From: Combretum micranthum
Taxonomy: Eukaryota > Streptophyta > Magnoliopsida > Myrtales > Combretaceae
NCBI GenBank assembly: GCA_024138025.1
Contig: JAMXBD010002735.1
Coordinates: forward strand, 103,362-167,361
Direction of reading: 5' to 3'
DNA length: 64,000 nt
Shown: positions 38,419-51,515 of the stretch, in pieces
How positions within the stretch are numbered: the stretch's first letter is position 1
How the letters are laid out: every line of letters begins with the position of its first letter
The notes under the pieces: generated by a model
What the model saw: the letters and a program-made list of their open reading frames with translations, nothing else
Told to the model about the DNA's origin: nothing
The model's database searches: none
Made by a program: the position numbers and the translations under genes

Positions 38419-41400
38419 TGTCACGACCTAACGGGTACCCTAAACATGAGAACCCGCCGTACACAATATTAAAACTTAAGAATGACTACCTCAGTCTCTC
38501 GGAAGCTTCCATATCGGTACAAGGCGTACATTCACATCAAAGGGAGATCGGTTCAGCAATGCATTTTAAGATATTGATAGCGAAACATTCAAAATAACAC
38601 TTAATATATTTCATCGAAATATAGAGTCTTACAACTTCTAATGGGCATTCCCCTGATAATTTCCATAACAACATAGTCTTACTAAGATAAACAACTAAAG
38701 CTAGAAGATTTTAGAAGAAATCTACTCTAAGACTTCAAAACAGAGTTCCTCCAGAAGCTTTCCAAAATAAAGATTCTATCCGGATGATCAAGATGGTCTC
38801 GGGTATGAAACAAAGGCCCTACAATATCAAAAATCTATTGAGGTATAAACAAAACTAGCTTAGTGGGATATTCCTGACGCAAAAGTACTCATAATAGGTA
38901 TTAAACCAATTTCATTAAATAAGCATATGAAATGCAACAACCATATGATCAAACAGTACATACGACTATCCGGTTTCGTATGTATGATGGATTTACCCCT
39001 CTATCGGTGGTTAAGGAATTATTTGAATTGGCCCCAAACGACCTCCTTAAAAGTTGCGTGCATCTTGGGGTTTCAACGAACCGTACTACTAGTCCCCAGG
39101 CTTTCCTTACCCAAAGCGATCGATCCAGCTCGGCTACAACTTGAGAGTGTATTCCCTGAACATCCTAAATTCTCAAGATGTAGCTAGGCAGCTTACCTTT
39201 TCGGTCCCATACTGAAGAGTAGTAGTAAAAATGCAAAATGATATTCTAAGTGATATGCATGAGTAATTTAGTATATGGGGATTCCAATATGACATTAATT
39301 TAATTAAAGCGATCAACAATAATTGCACACATAGCAATACATACATAGAAAGAATAATATCAATCACAGATCAGGCTCTGATATACTTATCATTCATTGA
39401 TTGCGCATAACAATTCACATACATAATTCCCATGATATCCCACATGCATATCAATTTTATCTTTTCCTAACATCTAGTGCTCTATTCTACAAGCATATAT
39501 GCAAATACATAAACGTAAAGGAAACTCACTTGTCTATATGAATCTTCTATGAGTTGAAGTAATCTTCGGGAAAGAGAAGATTTTGGTCCTCGAATCCTAA
39601 ACAAAAGAAAAACCCGAAATGAGTATTTCATCCAAGATTTACTCAAATTCTCTAATTCTATCTTATTAAATTGGTCAAAATTCACACGAATGGAAATTTC
39701 AACTTAAAATAGTCATAACTTGCTCATTTTAACTCGGAATTTTGCATATTATATACCGATTTCTACTTACTTGAGAAGATCTATCCATTTTTAAGATTAT
39801 TTTTATCAAAAGAATCCATTTGGGTCTCAGAACAATGATGTACATAACTGTTACGAAATTCTAGTTTTCAAGAACACAATTTTCTAAGCTTTTCTTCATC
39901 TAAAAATTTTTGTACCAAAATATAGATATTTGTATGGTTGGAAAATTTTTTATATATATTGACTCATATCATGAGCATGAATTTAGTGAAGTTGTCCCAA
40001 CAATTATTTTTATAAAATAAGGTGTTTTAAAAGTTGGAAAAGTAATATTTTGGAAATTTTTATTTTAGCTTTGTTGGATAAGTTCTTTGATTTATTTATA
40101 AGTATATATTTTCCTCTTTTTAACTCTATCTATCTTTTGAAAAAAAATTCATATTTTCTAAAATAATTTTATTTCTACAACTTCATATTTAGGAGTTAAA
40201 AATGTAGTTTCTAAATATTTTCTTGATAGTGATAAAACTTTCTTAAAATTTACTTGTTCTTAGTTTTTCCTAAAGTTAGTTCCATTTTAAAATAATAGTG
40301 TTCTTCTAATTTTATTTCCTAAGTAAGATTCATCTTTAAAAAGATTTATTTTTTGATGATTTTTGTAAAACGTATCTAACCTTATTATATTGATGAAAAT
40401 TTTACAAATGAGTTTAAGAAAATTTTTGTTAAACGAAGAATTAGTAACATTAAGTTTAAAGAAACTTTCTTATTTTATCGGTTTGAAAAGAGAGCATGTG
40501 AAAATTCTACTTTATGTATTATTTGATGAAACTCTAATATACCATTATTGCTAAGACTTGTTATGAGTTTACTTAAATTTTTGGAAAAGGTTTGTGAAGG
40601 TAAAACTCTTAGCTTTTAATGAAAATTCTTTCTTTAAGTAACCAAAATTTATTTGAAAAAAGTTCATAAAAATGTCTTCTTCATATTTTTGTTGAGACAA
40701 TATCAATATGCCCATGCATGAACATGAATATGTAGTCATGTGAAATATAATCAAAATAACATAATAAGATAAAATAAATGTAATAAGAGCATTATAGTAA
40801 AGTCAAGTATTGGGAACCTTAGCTTCATCAAGGTATCCCAGGACTAAGAATGACTAGTCCCAAAAAAAAAAAAAAAAGAAAAGAAAAGAAAGAGAAAATT
40901 ATTTTGACTTGATAAGGACAAGTCTAAAACTAGACAGACTAGTCTTAATAATAGCATAAAATAAATAAATAAATTGCAAAGCATAGAAATAAATAAATAA
41001 CAAGTGAGCTTATATGCTCTAAAGAAATATATATACATAATATACATAATACTATATAGAAGTTAAATTAGAGCAAATAATAATAACAATAATAACAACA
41101 ACATAATAACAATAATAACACAATGGAAAATATGAACATGAACAAAAACAAAACATGAACATATTGTTGTTTCTTTAACTCTCATGAGTCTAAGAAACAT
41201 AAGCTAAGCTCATGCTAAGTTATATGAACATGATGAATATATGTAAGAAATTTTTACCTAAGGTTATGTGTTTGTTAAAGAGGAAGAGAATAGGTTGTAG
41301 TAATATCTGGGAAATGGTTTTATAGAGAGAAGAGAGGACTTGGGAGAGAATTTGAGAGAGTATTTGTGGAGTAATTTTGGTAGAGTTTTAGTAGGAAATG

Positions 41401-42148
41401 ACCTATGTGAAAGAATGAAGGAAGAATGGGGTATTTATAGAGTTTTAGAGTGGAAATTAGATGTAATTAAATAACTTGAAAAAGAAAAAATAATAGAGAG
41501 TGATGAGAGAGAGTGTGTGGATGGCAAGGCTTGGAAACAAAGTGAGAAAATTGATTAATTTTATTGTTTTGTAATAAAAAGAAGTAATGTGTAAAGTATA
41601 ATATGATTAAAGTTGTATGGGGAAGGTAAATTGTAAGATATAGATATGATAGTGTGTAAGAGTAGAGTGTAAGAAAAAGTAGAGATAGTGAAATAGTAAT
41701 AAATAGTAGAAATAGTACTATGAATAGTAGACTAGACAATTAAAATACCGATAGTAAGGAAAATACACGTAAATAGCCTATATCAAATAATTTTAGTTGC
41801 CGAAAAATTATAAAACTGATATTTTTGAAAACCTTATATTTTATGAGTCTAATGGTATTGTTAGAATATTTTCACTATCCGGTACATTGGGGTACGGTTT
41901 TCGAAAACTTATCCCGTTCAGATCCGAAAGACACTAGAAAAATGCGAATATGATATTTTTAAGCTTTCCTATATTATTACGAACTATTATCCATAATTAT
42001 CTCAATTTCGTTGTTTAGGGTTTATGAACACATGATTGCCAGATCTAGATTTGCTAGACTAATCATAGAATTAGGTTAACTTTAGGGTTCCGGTTTGACT
42101 TCTAGTTTTTAGGGTTTACTATATTACCGAAAAATCTAGGGGCTTATA
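38419..42148 (-). mobile_element. Solo LTR E
   Basis: 3730 bp, TGTCACGACC to GGGGCTTATA (terminal CA now TA), flanked by a perfect duplication GGGAG (38414-38418 and 42149-42153). Sense strand minus. TATA box antisense 41432-41440. Same subfamily as C, sharing its variable cassette around 38990-39230. Contains an A-rich tract at 40862-40895. Confidence 0.93.
38959..39005 (-). other. Covarying hairpin pair HP1/HP2, LTR E
   Basis: HP1 (38959-38982) is CATACGA/TCGTATG, extendable to a 9-bp stem TACATACGA/TCGTATGTA. HP2 (38986-39005) is GATGG/CTATC with one weak pair. Confidence 0.7.
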
Positions 42149-43183
42149 GGGAGTAAGGAGGGAGGCACCGGCCACATGAAGGAGAGAGGAAGAGAGATGA
42201 TATTTTTTGTATTTTTGTTAATTAAATGTTATAATATGTAATGTAGATGTGACATAAACTTATGGGAAAGATAAAAAGTAATGATAATAGGTGTATAGAG
42301 TGTAAGAGTAGGTGTTAGAAAAATAGAGATAAATGAATAGTGTAGAATAATAATTAATAGTGTAATGTTAAGTAGATGTGAATAGTAAAATACCGGTAGT
42401 AAGAAAATACATGTATAATTGCGATATCTGTTATTTTTAGTTACCAAAAAATTACGAAACTGATATTTTTGAAATCCTCGTATTAAATCAGTCCTAACGG
42501 TGTTACCGGAATGTTTTTACTATTCCAAGCCTCGGTACACACTTTTCGAGAACTTATCTCGTTTGAGTCTGAATGACTGTAAACCCCGGTATTCTCAGTA
42601 GTTAAGAAACCCCGGAAGTTGGAAGCGAGACCCTAATCCGGTCCAGTTTGAGTCTAGTGGAAGAAGCCTAGAAACCCTAAATCCGGCTTTCCTTCGGTTT
42701 CATAATAAAAGAAATTTTATAAAGTGAATGAATTTGAATTATTGTTCTAAAGTACATTTTAAACCTTCGAAAGTTTTAAATTCGGGAATTTTTCATTTCC
42801 AGGACTTCCCGAGCTCAATTACGGAAAAGCGTGCCCCAGACCACGGATTCAAAAAAATGTTTCGGAATTTCATTAGAACCGTAATTTTATAAGGATTCCA
42901 AAAATATCAATTTTATAATTTCCGAGCTATAAAAATTACAGTTATAGCTTTCCCGTGTTTTCGGTACAACCGGGTAAAGTAGATGTCTTATCTACTATTC
43001 ACAAGTACAACAACCTACACTACCACTACCCTACCTATTCTTACATCCTTACAACTACTCATTTCAATTTTCTTTTCCAAGAAATTTTGTCTCTTAAATA
43101 ATTATCATATTTATTACATTTTAATTTACTAAATTACAAATATAAAAAATTTCAAAACACACACACAATGTGGCCGGCCCCGG

Positions 43184-43199
43184 CCCCCCCCCCCCCCCC

Positions 43200-43239
<40 letters not shown>
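43184..43239. repeat. 56-nt C tract upstream of LTR F TATA
   Basis: An uninterrupted C run except for one A at 43200, preceded by CCGGCCCCGG, about 70 bp upstream of the TATA-like sequence. Its length may be inexact because homopolymers are hard to sequence. Confidence 0.85.
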
Positions 43240-43244
<5 letters not shown>

Positions 43245-45318
43245 GTTCCCCCTCTCCAATTGAATTGTTTTTACTTAATTTTTCATTATTGAACCCTAAT
43301 GCCTTCATATATAAACATATTTTTCTCTCTCTCTCTTCATTCTTCTTGTTTCAAAATTTTACAAAGAGTAAAAACCCTCTCCTTTTACCCCCATTGTGCC
43401 GTGAGCTTTGCCTCCCTCCCCTCTCACAATTTCAACTTGTTTTCTCTCTTTTCTCCATGACTCCATTGGTAGGTTGATTTTAGGCCTTGTTCATCCCAAA
43501 TCTTGTAATGGCAAGATCATTCTTATGTGTTTTCTCATTTAGATCCCAATGAGCATGAGCAAGGGACATGAAAACACTACTACAAGAATCTCAAGCCATC
43601 ACAAGAAGTGGATCTAGTCTTTGAATGAGTTTTGTTTGAAATATCAACTTGTTCATGCATGTAAAGTAGAGATCTTGCATATATATTGTTGTTTATGCCA
43701 TGAGACTCATGATTCATGCATTATATATAGTAGATCTAAAGTTTAGACATCCACATCTTCATGTACATGCATGATCATAGGTTTATTTTGTTTCCCATGC
43801 ATTAATGATCATAAAAATGTAGTCTTGTTCATGTAAGGGTGTGTTAGTTAGTGGATCTTCATACATGGAAAGCAAGAACATTGAAAAAGGAAAGGTTTTG
43901 TTAAATGTGCAATGTTGGAAATTCGGATGAAATGGAAACCCTACTTTAAAAACCCCCAAAATCATTTTTAAACTCATTTTTCATAAGAAAAATGAAGGGT
44001 ATGTGTAATAGGTATATTAAAGGAATGATTTTCATAAGTTTGAATGAGTTTAGGCATAATAGGAATGTAAAACAAGTGGTGGAATTAGAATGAAAAATAT
44101 TGATATGTTGATCAATGGTTAAATTCGTAATTTAGGTTCATGCCTACAAGAACACTTAATATCTAAGTCTAAATTGGATGTTTATAAGCTAAATGAAGTC
44201 CTTAGATAATATATATATTGGAGCTTCAAATTTTAGTTCATTAGACAAGTTTTTCCATAAGAAAAATGCAAGAAAATGAAATTTCAAAAATTCGGATTTT
44301 TACAAAAAGCTTGTTTAAAAACATGTTTACCAAAGGAAAAATGGGAATTTTTATGCATGAATGAAGGCCATGATTAATATAGACTTTGAGAATTTTTTCA
44401 TTTAGATAACAAGTGGATTACAAGATTACAAGTCAAAGAAAACCCTAAGAAGTGTAAAGTGAAAGAATAGCTTCTTAGAAATAACCTTTAGGGAATTTTC
44501 TAACACTTAGGAGTTCATAAGAGTTTATTATCACAAAATCATCATGACCATGCATATAATGAGTCCATTACATGGCATTCATGTTAGTTATTCATTCCTA
44601 ACCATTCATGCATGAATCATCAACTAGGAACATTTCTTATCAAAAGTAAAACAAATTTTTCGGAATTGAGAAATGGCAGAACAAACTGATCCCACTGTTC
44701 CGTGACTTTACTATTTTCAAAAATTGAAAATAATACTAGAAATAGGTAGATCTTCGAAGTAGATAGAGATCGATATAAAATTTGCGAAATTCTGAGTTAA
44801 AATGACCAAGTTATAGCATTTTTAAGTCGGAACTTCCGCAAATAGCGGGAAATCCGAATCCATCTAGTTTAGATGTATAGCTTGATTTAGTTACATAATG
44901 AGAGTCTCATTAGGATTATTCTTGCTTGGTAGGTGATCCCGAGCAGGACGACACTCTACCTCCGACTACTACTACTAGAAAGATCGGCGTCCAATGGCCA
45001 AGTGAGTTTTACTTCCACTCTCAATTAATGAATGTGATTGTAATGTAGTGGCACTAGTGGTGTAGGCAAAGATAAAAAGAAATTGTATATGCATGATGGG
45101 GTATATGGGAATTATATATGTTGTCTACTGCTGATATGTGAATTGGAACTTAAGGAATATCAAAACCGAGTGTTAAGCTATTGACTGATTAGCTAGTAGC
45201 TTATGATGAATGTCTGCGAATACTTGTTGGTTACCTAAAAGAATTGAATTAATGAATATTCGACTTCAATTATAAATTGAATCCATTCATATCACGATGG
45301 GGTTAGAGCATTCGCATT

Positions 45319-45420
45319 GGTTGGTTTTTCGTGATCCATATAAAACGAATATGTTGGTTAATCGTGATCCATAAAACGAATTTGTTGGTTAATCGTGATC
45401 CATAAAACGAAATATTGTTA
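45319..45420 (+). repeat. 31-bp minisatellite in LTR F
   Basis: Three imperfect units of the form GGTTAATCGTGATCCATAAA + ACGAAT(A/T)TGTT, in the variable cassette of the LTR just before HP2. Confidence 0.8.
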
Positions 45421-45476
45421 GTTGACCGTGAGCTTAAACGGCATCGTACCGCAGGATTCGTTAATCTGCTAACCCG

Positions 45477-45525
45477 GGATGGAGGGCACAAGTCCATCCA
45501 CATATGATTTCCGGTTGATCATATG
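45477..45525 (+). other. Covarying hairpin pair HP2/HP1, LTR F
   Basis: HP2 (45477-45499) is GGATGGA/TCCATCC, perfect 7 bp. HP1 (45501-45525) is CATATGAT/ATCATATG around TTCCGGTTG, extendable by one A-T pair. Confidence 0.75.
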
Positions 45526-48500
45526 TTTGTTGATCACATTTGTATGATGCATACACTTGCTTGAATAATCACTTGCTTAAATGATTGTAATTAATTGTGT
45601 TATGGAAGTTATTACTTACTAAGCTAGTTAGCTTACACCCCCATAGTTTTTATCTATTGCAGCACGAGTTTATATGGCTTAGGCCGAGGCAAGCCATAGC
45701 ATAGGTACCGGAGATAGGAGTTTCCCATAGAAGTTTAATCCATTCTTTTTGTATAGACTTCCGTTGGAAACTAAGGACTCTGGATGACTGTAATGGACTT
45801 GTTATTATTTTGCGGGGGAATGCCCCTTAGATTTTGTAAACTATAATTATGCGTTTTGATTTATTATATATGGCTAATGAATGCCACATTAAACTGTTTA
45901 ACTTCATTTGTTGAAGTATTCTATTGTCGTAAAGGAACGCTTTACATCTACTTAAGACTCCCGAAGGGCTCGGGTAGGGAACTCGAGAGTCTTACTTAGT
46001 TGTGGCAGGCTGTTACGTTTAGGATACCCTACGGGGCGTGACAATGACACTCGAAATTCGTGAATCTGATATTTTTACGTTTTCTTATATTATTACAAAC
46101 TATTATCACTAATTATTTTAACTTCGTTTTCTAGGACTAAAGAATATGGTAATGCCAGATCTAAATTCTAGGGTTTGTACTAATCTTTTGTTGACCTTTA
46201 GGGTTTCCGATTGACTTTTAATTCTAAGATTAAGCTTAAAATTAACCGAAATTTCAAGGGTTTATGTAAGCCCTAGAAAATTGCAGTAAATAATTTCAAA
46301 ATAAACATTGAAAATAAACTCTAAAAATGACTCCAAATTAAAACCAAACTTCGACTAATCCTAAATCACGAACGAATCCAATAAATTTCTTAATCTTGAG
46401 AAAAATAAGAATCCTTAAAAATAAAATAAGAACTCAACAGTCCTCAAATTCAAAACCACTAAGTACGACAAATTCTATACGTAACTTTGACTTATAAAAT
46501 CGGGTAATACAGAGCCCAAAAACAAATTATTAAAAAAAATAAATAAATAATAATTAACCTTCGGAAATAAAACCCAATTCAATAATTCCGAAAATGTTAA
46601 GAGATATTAAATACTTACAAAAATGAAATTTAAAACAAAATTTCTCAAATTAAATATATTGTATAAACATAAAATATCAGTTTCCAAACTAGCAAAGATC
46701 TAAACTAGAGAATCACTCGAAAACCTTAAGTGGAATACAGTAGTTTAAGTTCGGCAATCTCACGCCCATAACCCTAGAGGCCGAGGTGTAGTTTAAGTGT
46801 GTAGAATAGCTCGTAGTAATATAAAGTCGCTTAAAAATATCAGCTTGGTAAATTTTTGACCTATTTCGAACCCGTTCAGATACAGACTTCGAAAAGCGTG
46901 CTCGGAGCTCGAGATATCAAAAATATACCATTAGTACCTTTAGACTTGTATTTTTATAAGAATTTCTAAAATATCAGTTTTATAATTTTTCAATAACTAG
47001 AATTAATTGATTTTGCAATTATATTTGTATTTTATTACTATCGGTAATTAACTAGTCTTTTAGTACTATTCACTACTATTCATTATGCAATTTTATTATT
47101 CTTATAAACCCTTATATTTTTAGATAAATATTTTATATATTATAGAAAATTCTATTTTTCCAAAATTTAGTTCGTTTCGAGTTTTTACGGGATCAGTTTC
47201 TATTTAAGACTCGATACTAAAAATAAAATAAATTAATTTTATAATTGAAAAATATTTGAAAAATATTTTTTATTTCATAAAATAATTTTTTTATAATTTT
47301 TCGAGTTATAAAAATATCAATTATAACTTATATTCTCGTATTTTGATCATACCGATAACATATTTGTTGAAATACAAAAATAATTCAAATAATTATTTAA
47401 TTTTATTTATGAAAATTCTGCCACTCATTTATAGATATTTTTCTTAATTTTATTTTATATATTTTCTTAATAAAAAAGTGCTTTTTCAACCCATACTTCA
47501 AGTACACTTCAATTGTCACTTCAACACATTATTCAAGTTTTCTTTCATTCATTTTACACTCCATTCCCATGCTTAGACAGCTGACCACACCCCAAAAAAA
47601 TAGCCTCTTTTCTTTTATTTTAATGATTTATTTAATGTTTTAAAGTCTCATTTAGTTAGCAAATTAAGTAACATAAGTTACACTTTCAAAATTCAAGTTA
47701 CAAGGCAATTAAATTCCCCTCTCTCTCTTGTTATATTCATGTGTAGCCCTCTCCCATTTTTGCCTTTGTTTTATTTTATTTTTCTTTCAATTAATTCACA
47801 CACATTAATACACTCCTCTCTCTCCATTTAATGCCTCTCATTTACACTCTTTCCTTCTTTGAAACCCTATTCCATTTACTCTCTCCTTTCTCTCTTTTAA
47901 CCTTTCTTAACCTTGTTCTTGCAAGGAATACAAGCTGCCCCCATCTCTAAATCTTGCTTCGACACTCTATTCTTGAAGATCCTTAGAGTAAAATTTCTTC
48001 TTAAGCTTCCATAGATAATATAGTAAAGTATAGTGAGAGTTGCATGCATCAAATGACCTTTCATAAGCTTAAAAGCTAAGGATGATGATGCCAAAATGAA
48101 ATACTCCTCTTATCCATGATTATTTTCTTGTATCATTATTATTTTCTTGCTAAAAGTAGTTATATTTTGTAGATCTAACTTTTTTTTTATTGCTTTGATT
48201 TTGTTTATGCTTTAGATCTTGTTATATGAGTTATTATTTTGTTATTCCTAATGATTTATGCATATATTCATCATTCACATAACCATCATAGTGTTCATGC
48301 ATTTATAACTAGATCTAGTTGTTTTAGGTTTATAAATGCATTAGACTTTTGATTTATTTTCTTAAATAACTTGTAATAGCTTGATGATAGTAGAAAAATT
48401 TTAGAAAGCTCAAGATCTATTTTAGTTTCAACAAAAATTATTTTTGAAAATTCGAATAAAAGGGAACCATATTTAGAAAAGCTATTTTTCAACTTCAAAA

Positions 48501-49508
48501 TGTGTATTTGTCATTTAAAATGAAGGGCTTAAGGAATAGATATCATAAATGAATGATTTTGAGGAGTAAATTTTAGATCTATGAATTTATAGTTTACTAC
48601 CATGGATTTGTTTTATATTTATGATCATAGAAAGTGTAGATCTTGGTTTTGAACTTGAATAAAAATAGTGAAATTCGTATCTTGGCAAAACCTATATTTA
48701 AAAACCACTTTCCAAGTCTCAAAATGGAAGTTTTAGTTGAGAAAATGAAGGTTTAGTGGATGTATATCATCAAGACTTCTTTTTACAAGAATCAAAGGTG
48801 ATTTTCAAAAGTTACTTTCAAGAACAAAAATCATATTTTCTGATTTAGGCCAAGGCATAGTTTGAAAACATGTTTTCCAACTCAAAAATGAAGTTTTTAT
48901 TTAAGAAATAGAAGGCTCTTAAGATAGGATATGTAAAGGATGATTTTTCCTAAGCTTAGATGGAATTTTTCAAAAGATATGTCCAAAAATAAATTTGGTA
49001 AATTCGGATCTTAAGCAAGACCAATTTTGAAAACCCATTTTTCAACACCAAAATGAAATTTTTGTTTAGAAAATGGAAGGCTTATGGAATAAGTATCGAT
49101 AGGAGATGTTTTTGATAAGTAAATGGTCGATCTACTACTAGAAATTCTCATAAAGAGGAAGAGATTACAAAATATGAAATTTGACTTTTATCCAAATTTT
49201 GTAAATTCGGATGGTTCCAAAACCATGCCTTAAAAATCCTTTTATCAACTTCAAAACTTGTTTTTTATATGAAAAAGGAGGATTTTAGGTCATAGGTATC
49301 ATCAAGTAATGATTTTTATAAATTAAGATGGGATTTGCTAAGAAAAATATGTAGAACAAGAAGTAGAAATGAAGTAGGAAAATTTTGAGTTGCTAGTTAA
49401 CTTAAGAAATTCGTAATAATTGAGTAATGGTATGAAAACCCATACTTTTCAAACTCAAAATAGAAGTTTTATTAAAGAAATGAAGTCCTTAGTGGCTAGG
49501 TATGTTTG

Positions 49509-49541
49509 TGTCACGCCCCGATGGGTACCCTAAACGTGACA
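49509..49541. other. Dyad-symmetric LTR terminus (LTR H)
   Basis: TGTCACG and CGTGACA form a 7-bp inverted repeat around the palindrome GGGTACCC. The same arrangement is intact in LTR M (63328-63360) and degraded in most others. Confidence 0.75.
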
Positions 49542-50002
49542 GTCCGCCACACTCAATATTAAAGCTTAAGTATGACGACCTTAGTCATTTCCAAAAGCTT
49601 TTATATTAAGTGTAAGGCTTACTTTCACAATTTTAGAGGACCATATGTGGAATAATGAAGTTTAAGGAGATATAAAAACATATTAAGAAAAGAAGAATTA
49701 CAATGATTATTTGTCCAGGGCATAAACTTTACAAACTTAAGGACAACTTCCTAAATTACCAATCTATTAACATGCTAATACTAAGCTATACTTTATTCAG
49801 AATTCTAATGTTCAAAAGGAATTACCTGCCCGCATGGTCCACGTGGCCTTAACCATAAGTAAGGGAACTGCAAAAGATATCTATCGGGGTATAAGCTATT
49901 AGGCTTAGTGAGTAAATCCCAAAAACTCATACTCGAAGTAAATTATCAATCAAGTTTATTATTCAAACGTATGAAATGCAACAACCACGTGAGCATACAA
50001 TA

Positions 50003-50051
50003 CATATGACTTTCCGGGAATCATATGTTGAATGAATTTACGCCTTCATTC
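50003..50051 (-). other. Covarying hairpin pair HP1/HP2, LTR H
   Basis: HP1 (50003-50027) is CATATGA/TCATATG. HP2 (50030-50051) is GAATGAA/TTCATTC around TTTACGCC. Confidence 0.72.
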
Positions 50052-50110
50052 GGGGTTGGGGATTCAAGCCAATTACAGCCACCACTTTTAAAAACAAGTT
50101 TATAGATCTT

Positions 50111-50385
50111 ACCGGCTCCTATACGCCATCAAAACTTGTAGTTATTACAGGCTCCTACTAGCCATCAAAAACTTGTAGTTATTACAGGCTCCTACTAGCA
50201 TCAAAAAGTTTGTAGTTATTACAGGCTCCTACTAGCCATCAAAAACTTGTAGTTATTACAGGCTCCTACTAGCCATCAAAAGTTGTAGTTATTACAGGCT
50301 CCTACTAGCCATCAAAAACTTGTAGTTATTACAGGCTCCTACTAGCCATCAATTTTGTAGTTCTTACCGGCTTCTACTCGCCACT
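50111..50385. repeat. 37-bp minisatellite, 8 units, in LTR H
   Basis: Units contain ATTACAGGCTCCTACTAGCC + ATCAAAAACTTGTAGTT. Starts fall near 50111, 50147, 50184, 50221, 50258, 50295, 50331 and 50367. Inner units are nearly identical; the first and last are more diverged (CCGGCTCCTATACGCC, CCGGCTTCTACTCGCC). LTRs A and D have three units at this place. Confidence 0.9.
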
Positions 50386-51473
50386 TACATGATATACCGG
50401 TTATGTCTACCACCACTACTATACACTTGTCCCACCAATTGTATAGTAGCAAATGCAATGTGACTCAACATATGAAGTGCATGAATAATTTCTTTAATTA
50501 AAGTCTAGTAATTACATTTAGCTTCTTTCAAGTGATCAACCAATTTCAAACATTTCAAGATATTAATTCACATACAACTTTATTACAAACAAATCGAGTT
50601 TCGATATACTTAGTATTCTTTCAACATTATCATACACTTCCTTTTGATTTTTCTTAAATTCTAGTGCAACTAATTTTACAAGCACAATCAAGAGTATGAA
50701 AAATAACGGGGAAATAACTCACGATGCCATTTGTCGTCTATTCTTCTAAGCGGATGAGTCGTTCACACACTCCACTTAATTGCACTAGTTCTCAGGGTGA
50801 AGAAATCCTTCCTCGGGATCACCTAACCAAAAAAAATACCCATAATGAGTTTTTCTTGATGATTTTCTTGAATTTTGACAAAACAATGTCAAAGAACGTT
50901 AAAGTTCGTATGGAAGAATGTTCCAACTTAAAATGGCCATAACTTGGTCATTTTAACTCGGAATCGCGCATATAATATACCGATTTCTATCTACTCGAAA
51001 AGATCTACCCATTCCTAAAATTATTTCCCACAAACAAAGCCATATAGGCTCTGAAAAAGTGGCGACAAAATTCACCATGGATTTCTAAGTAAAAACAACT
51101 TTGGTTCAAGAAATCAAAAATTTGTTTGATAAATAATTAGTTATCTATATAGTTGAAAATTTCTCTTTTTATAACTATATAACTCATATTTAAGCATGCT
51201 CAAATGTCTTGTTGCCCAATTATTTTTCTTAGGTAAAACAATGTTGAGTTGAAGCTTTTCGGAAAATTGTTTTTGTGAATTTCTTTGAAATGGATACCTT
51301 AATTTCTTTATTTTTCTAAAAACGTTTTATGTTGGTTTCATTTAACTTTTCTAAGTGACTTTTGAAAATAAGATTTTCTACTTCCTAAGTTACATTAATA
51401 CTATATTTGAAGTTTTCTAGGAAATATGCTATTCGTCATTTTTCTTATGTAAATTCTTTTGTTTACTTGTTTT

Positions 51474-51475
<2 letters not shown>

Positions 51476-51512
<37 letters not shown>
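51476..51512. repeat. A37 tract in LTR H
   Basis: 37 consecutive A at a site where LTR I has only a short A run. Length may be imprecise. Confidence 0.85.

Positions 51513-51515
<3 letters not shown>

Larger units (their letters stand above)
42578..46043 (+). mobile_element. Solo LTR F
   Basis: 3466 bp, TGTAAACCCCGG to GGGGCGTGACA, flanked by a perfect duplication ATGAC (42573-42577 and 46044-46048). Sense strand plus, opposite to host LTR A. TATA-like CATATATAAAC at 43306-43316. It carries two copies of the AAATTCGGA... unit that is amplified in LTR G (about 43920 and 44290), a 31-bp tandem repeat (45319-45420) and a long C tract. Confidence 0.94.

Noticed and set aside
50111..50385. Regular repeats with a CRISPR-like look
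   Set aside because: The whole 37-bp unit repeats without distinct spacers, and the context is a plant LTR. It is a minisatellite.
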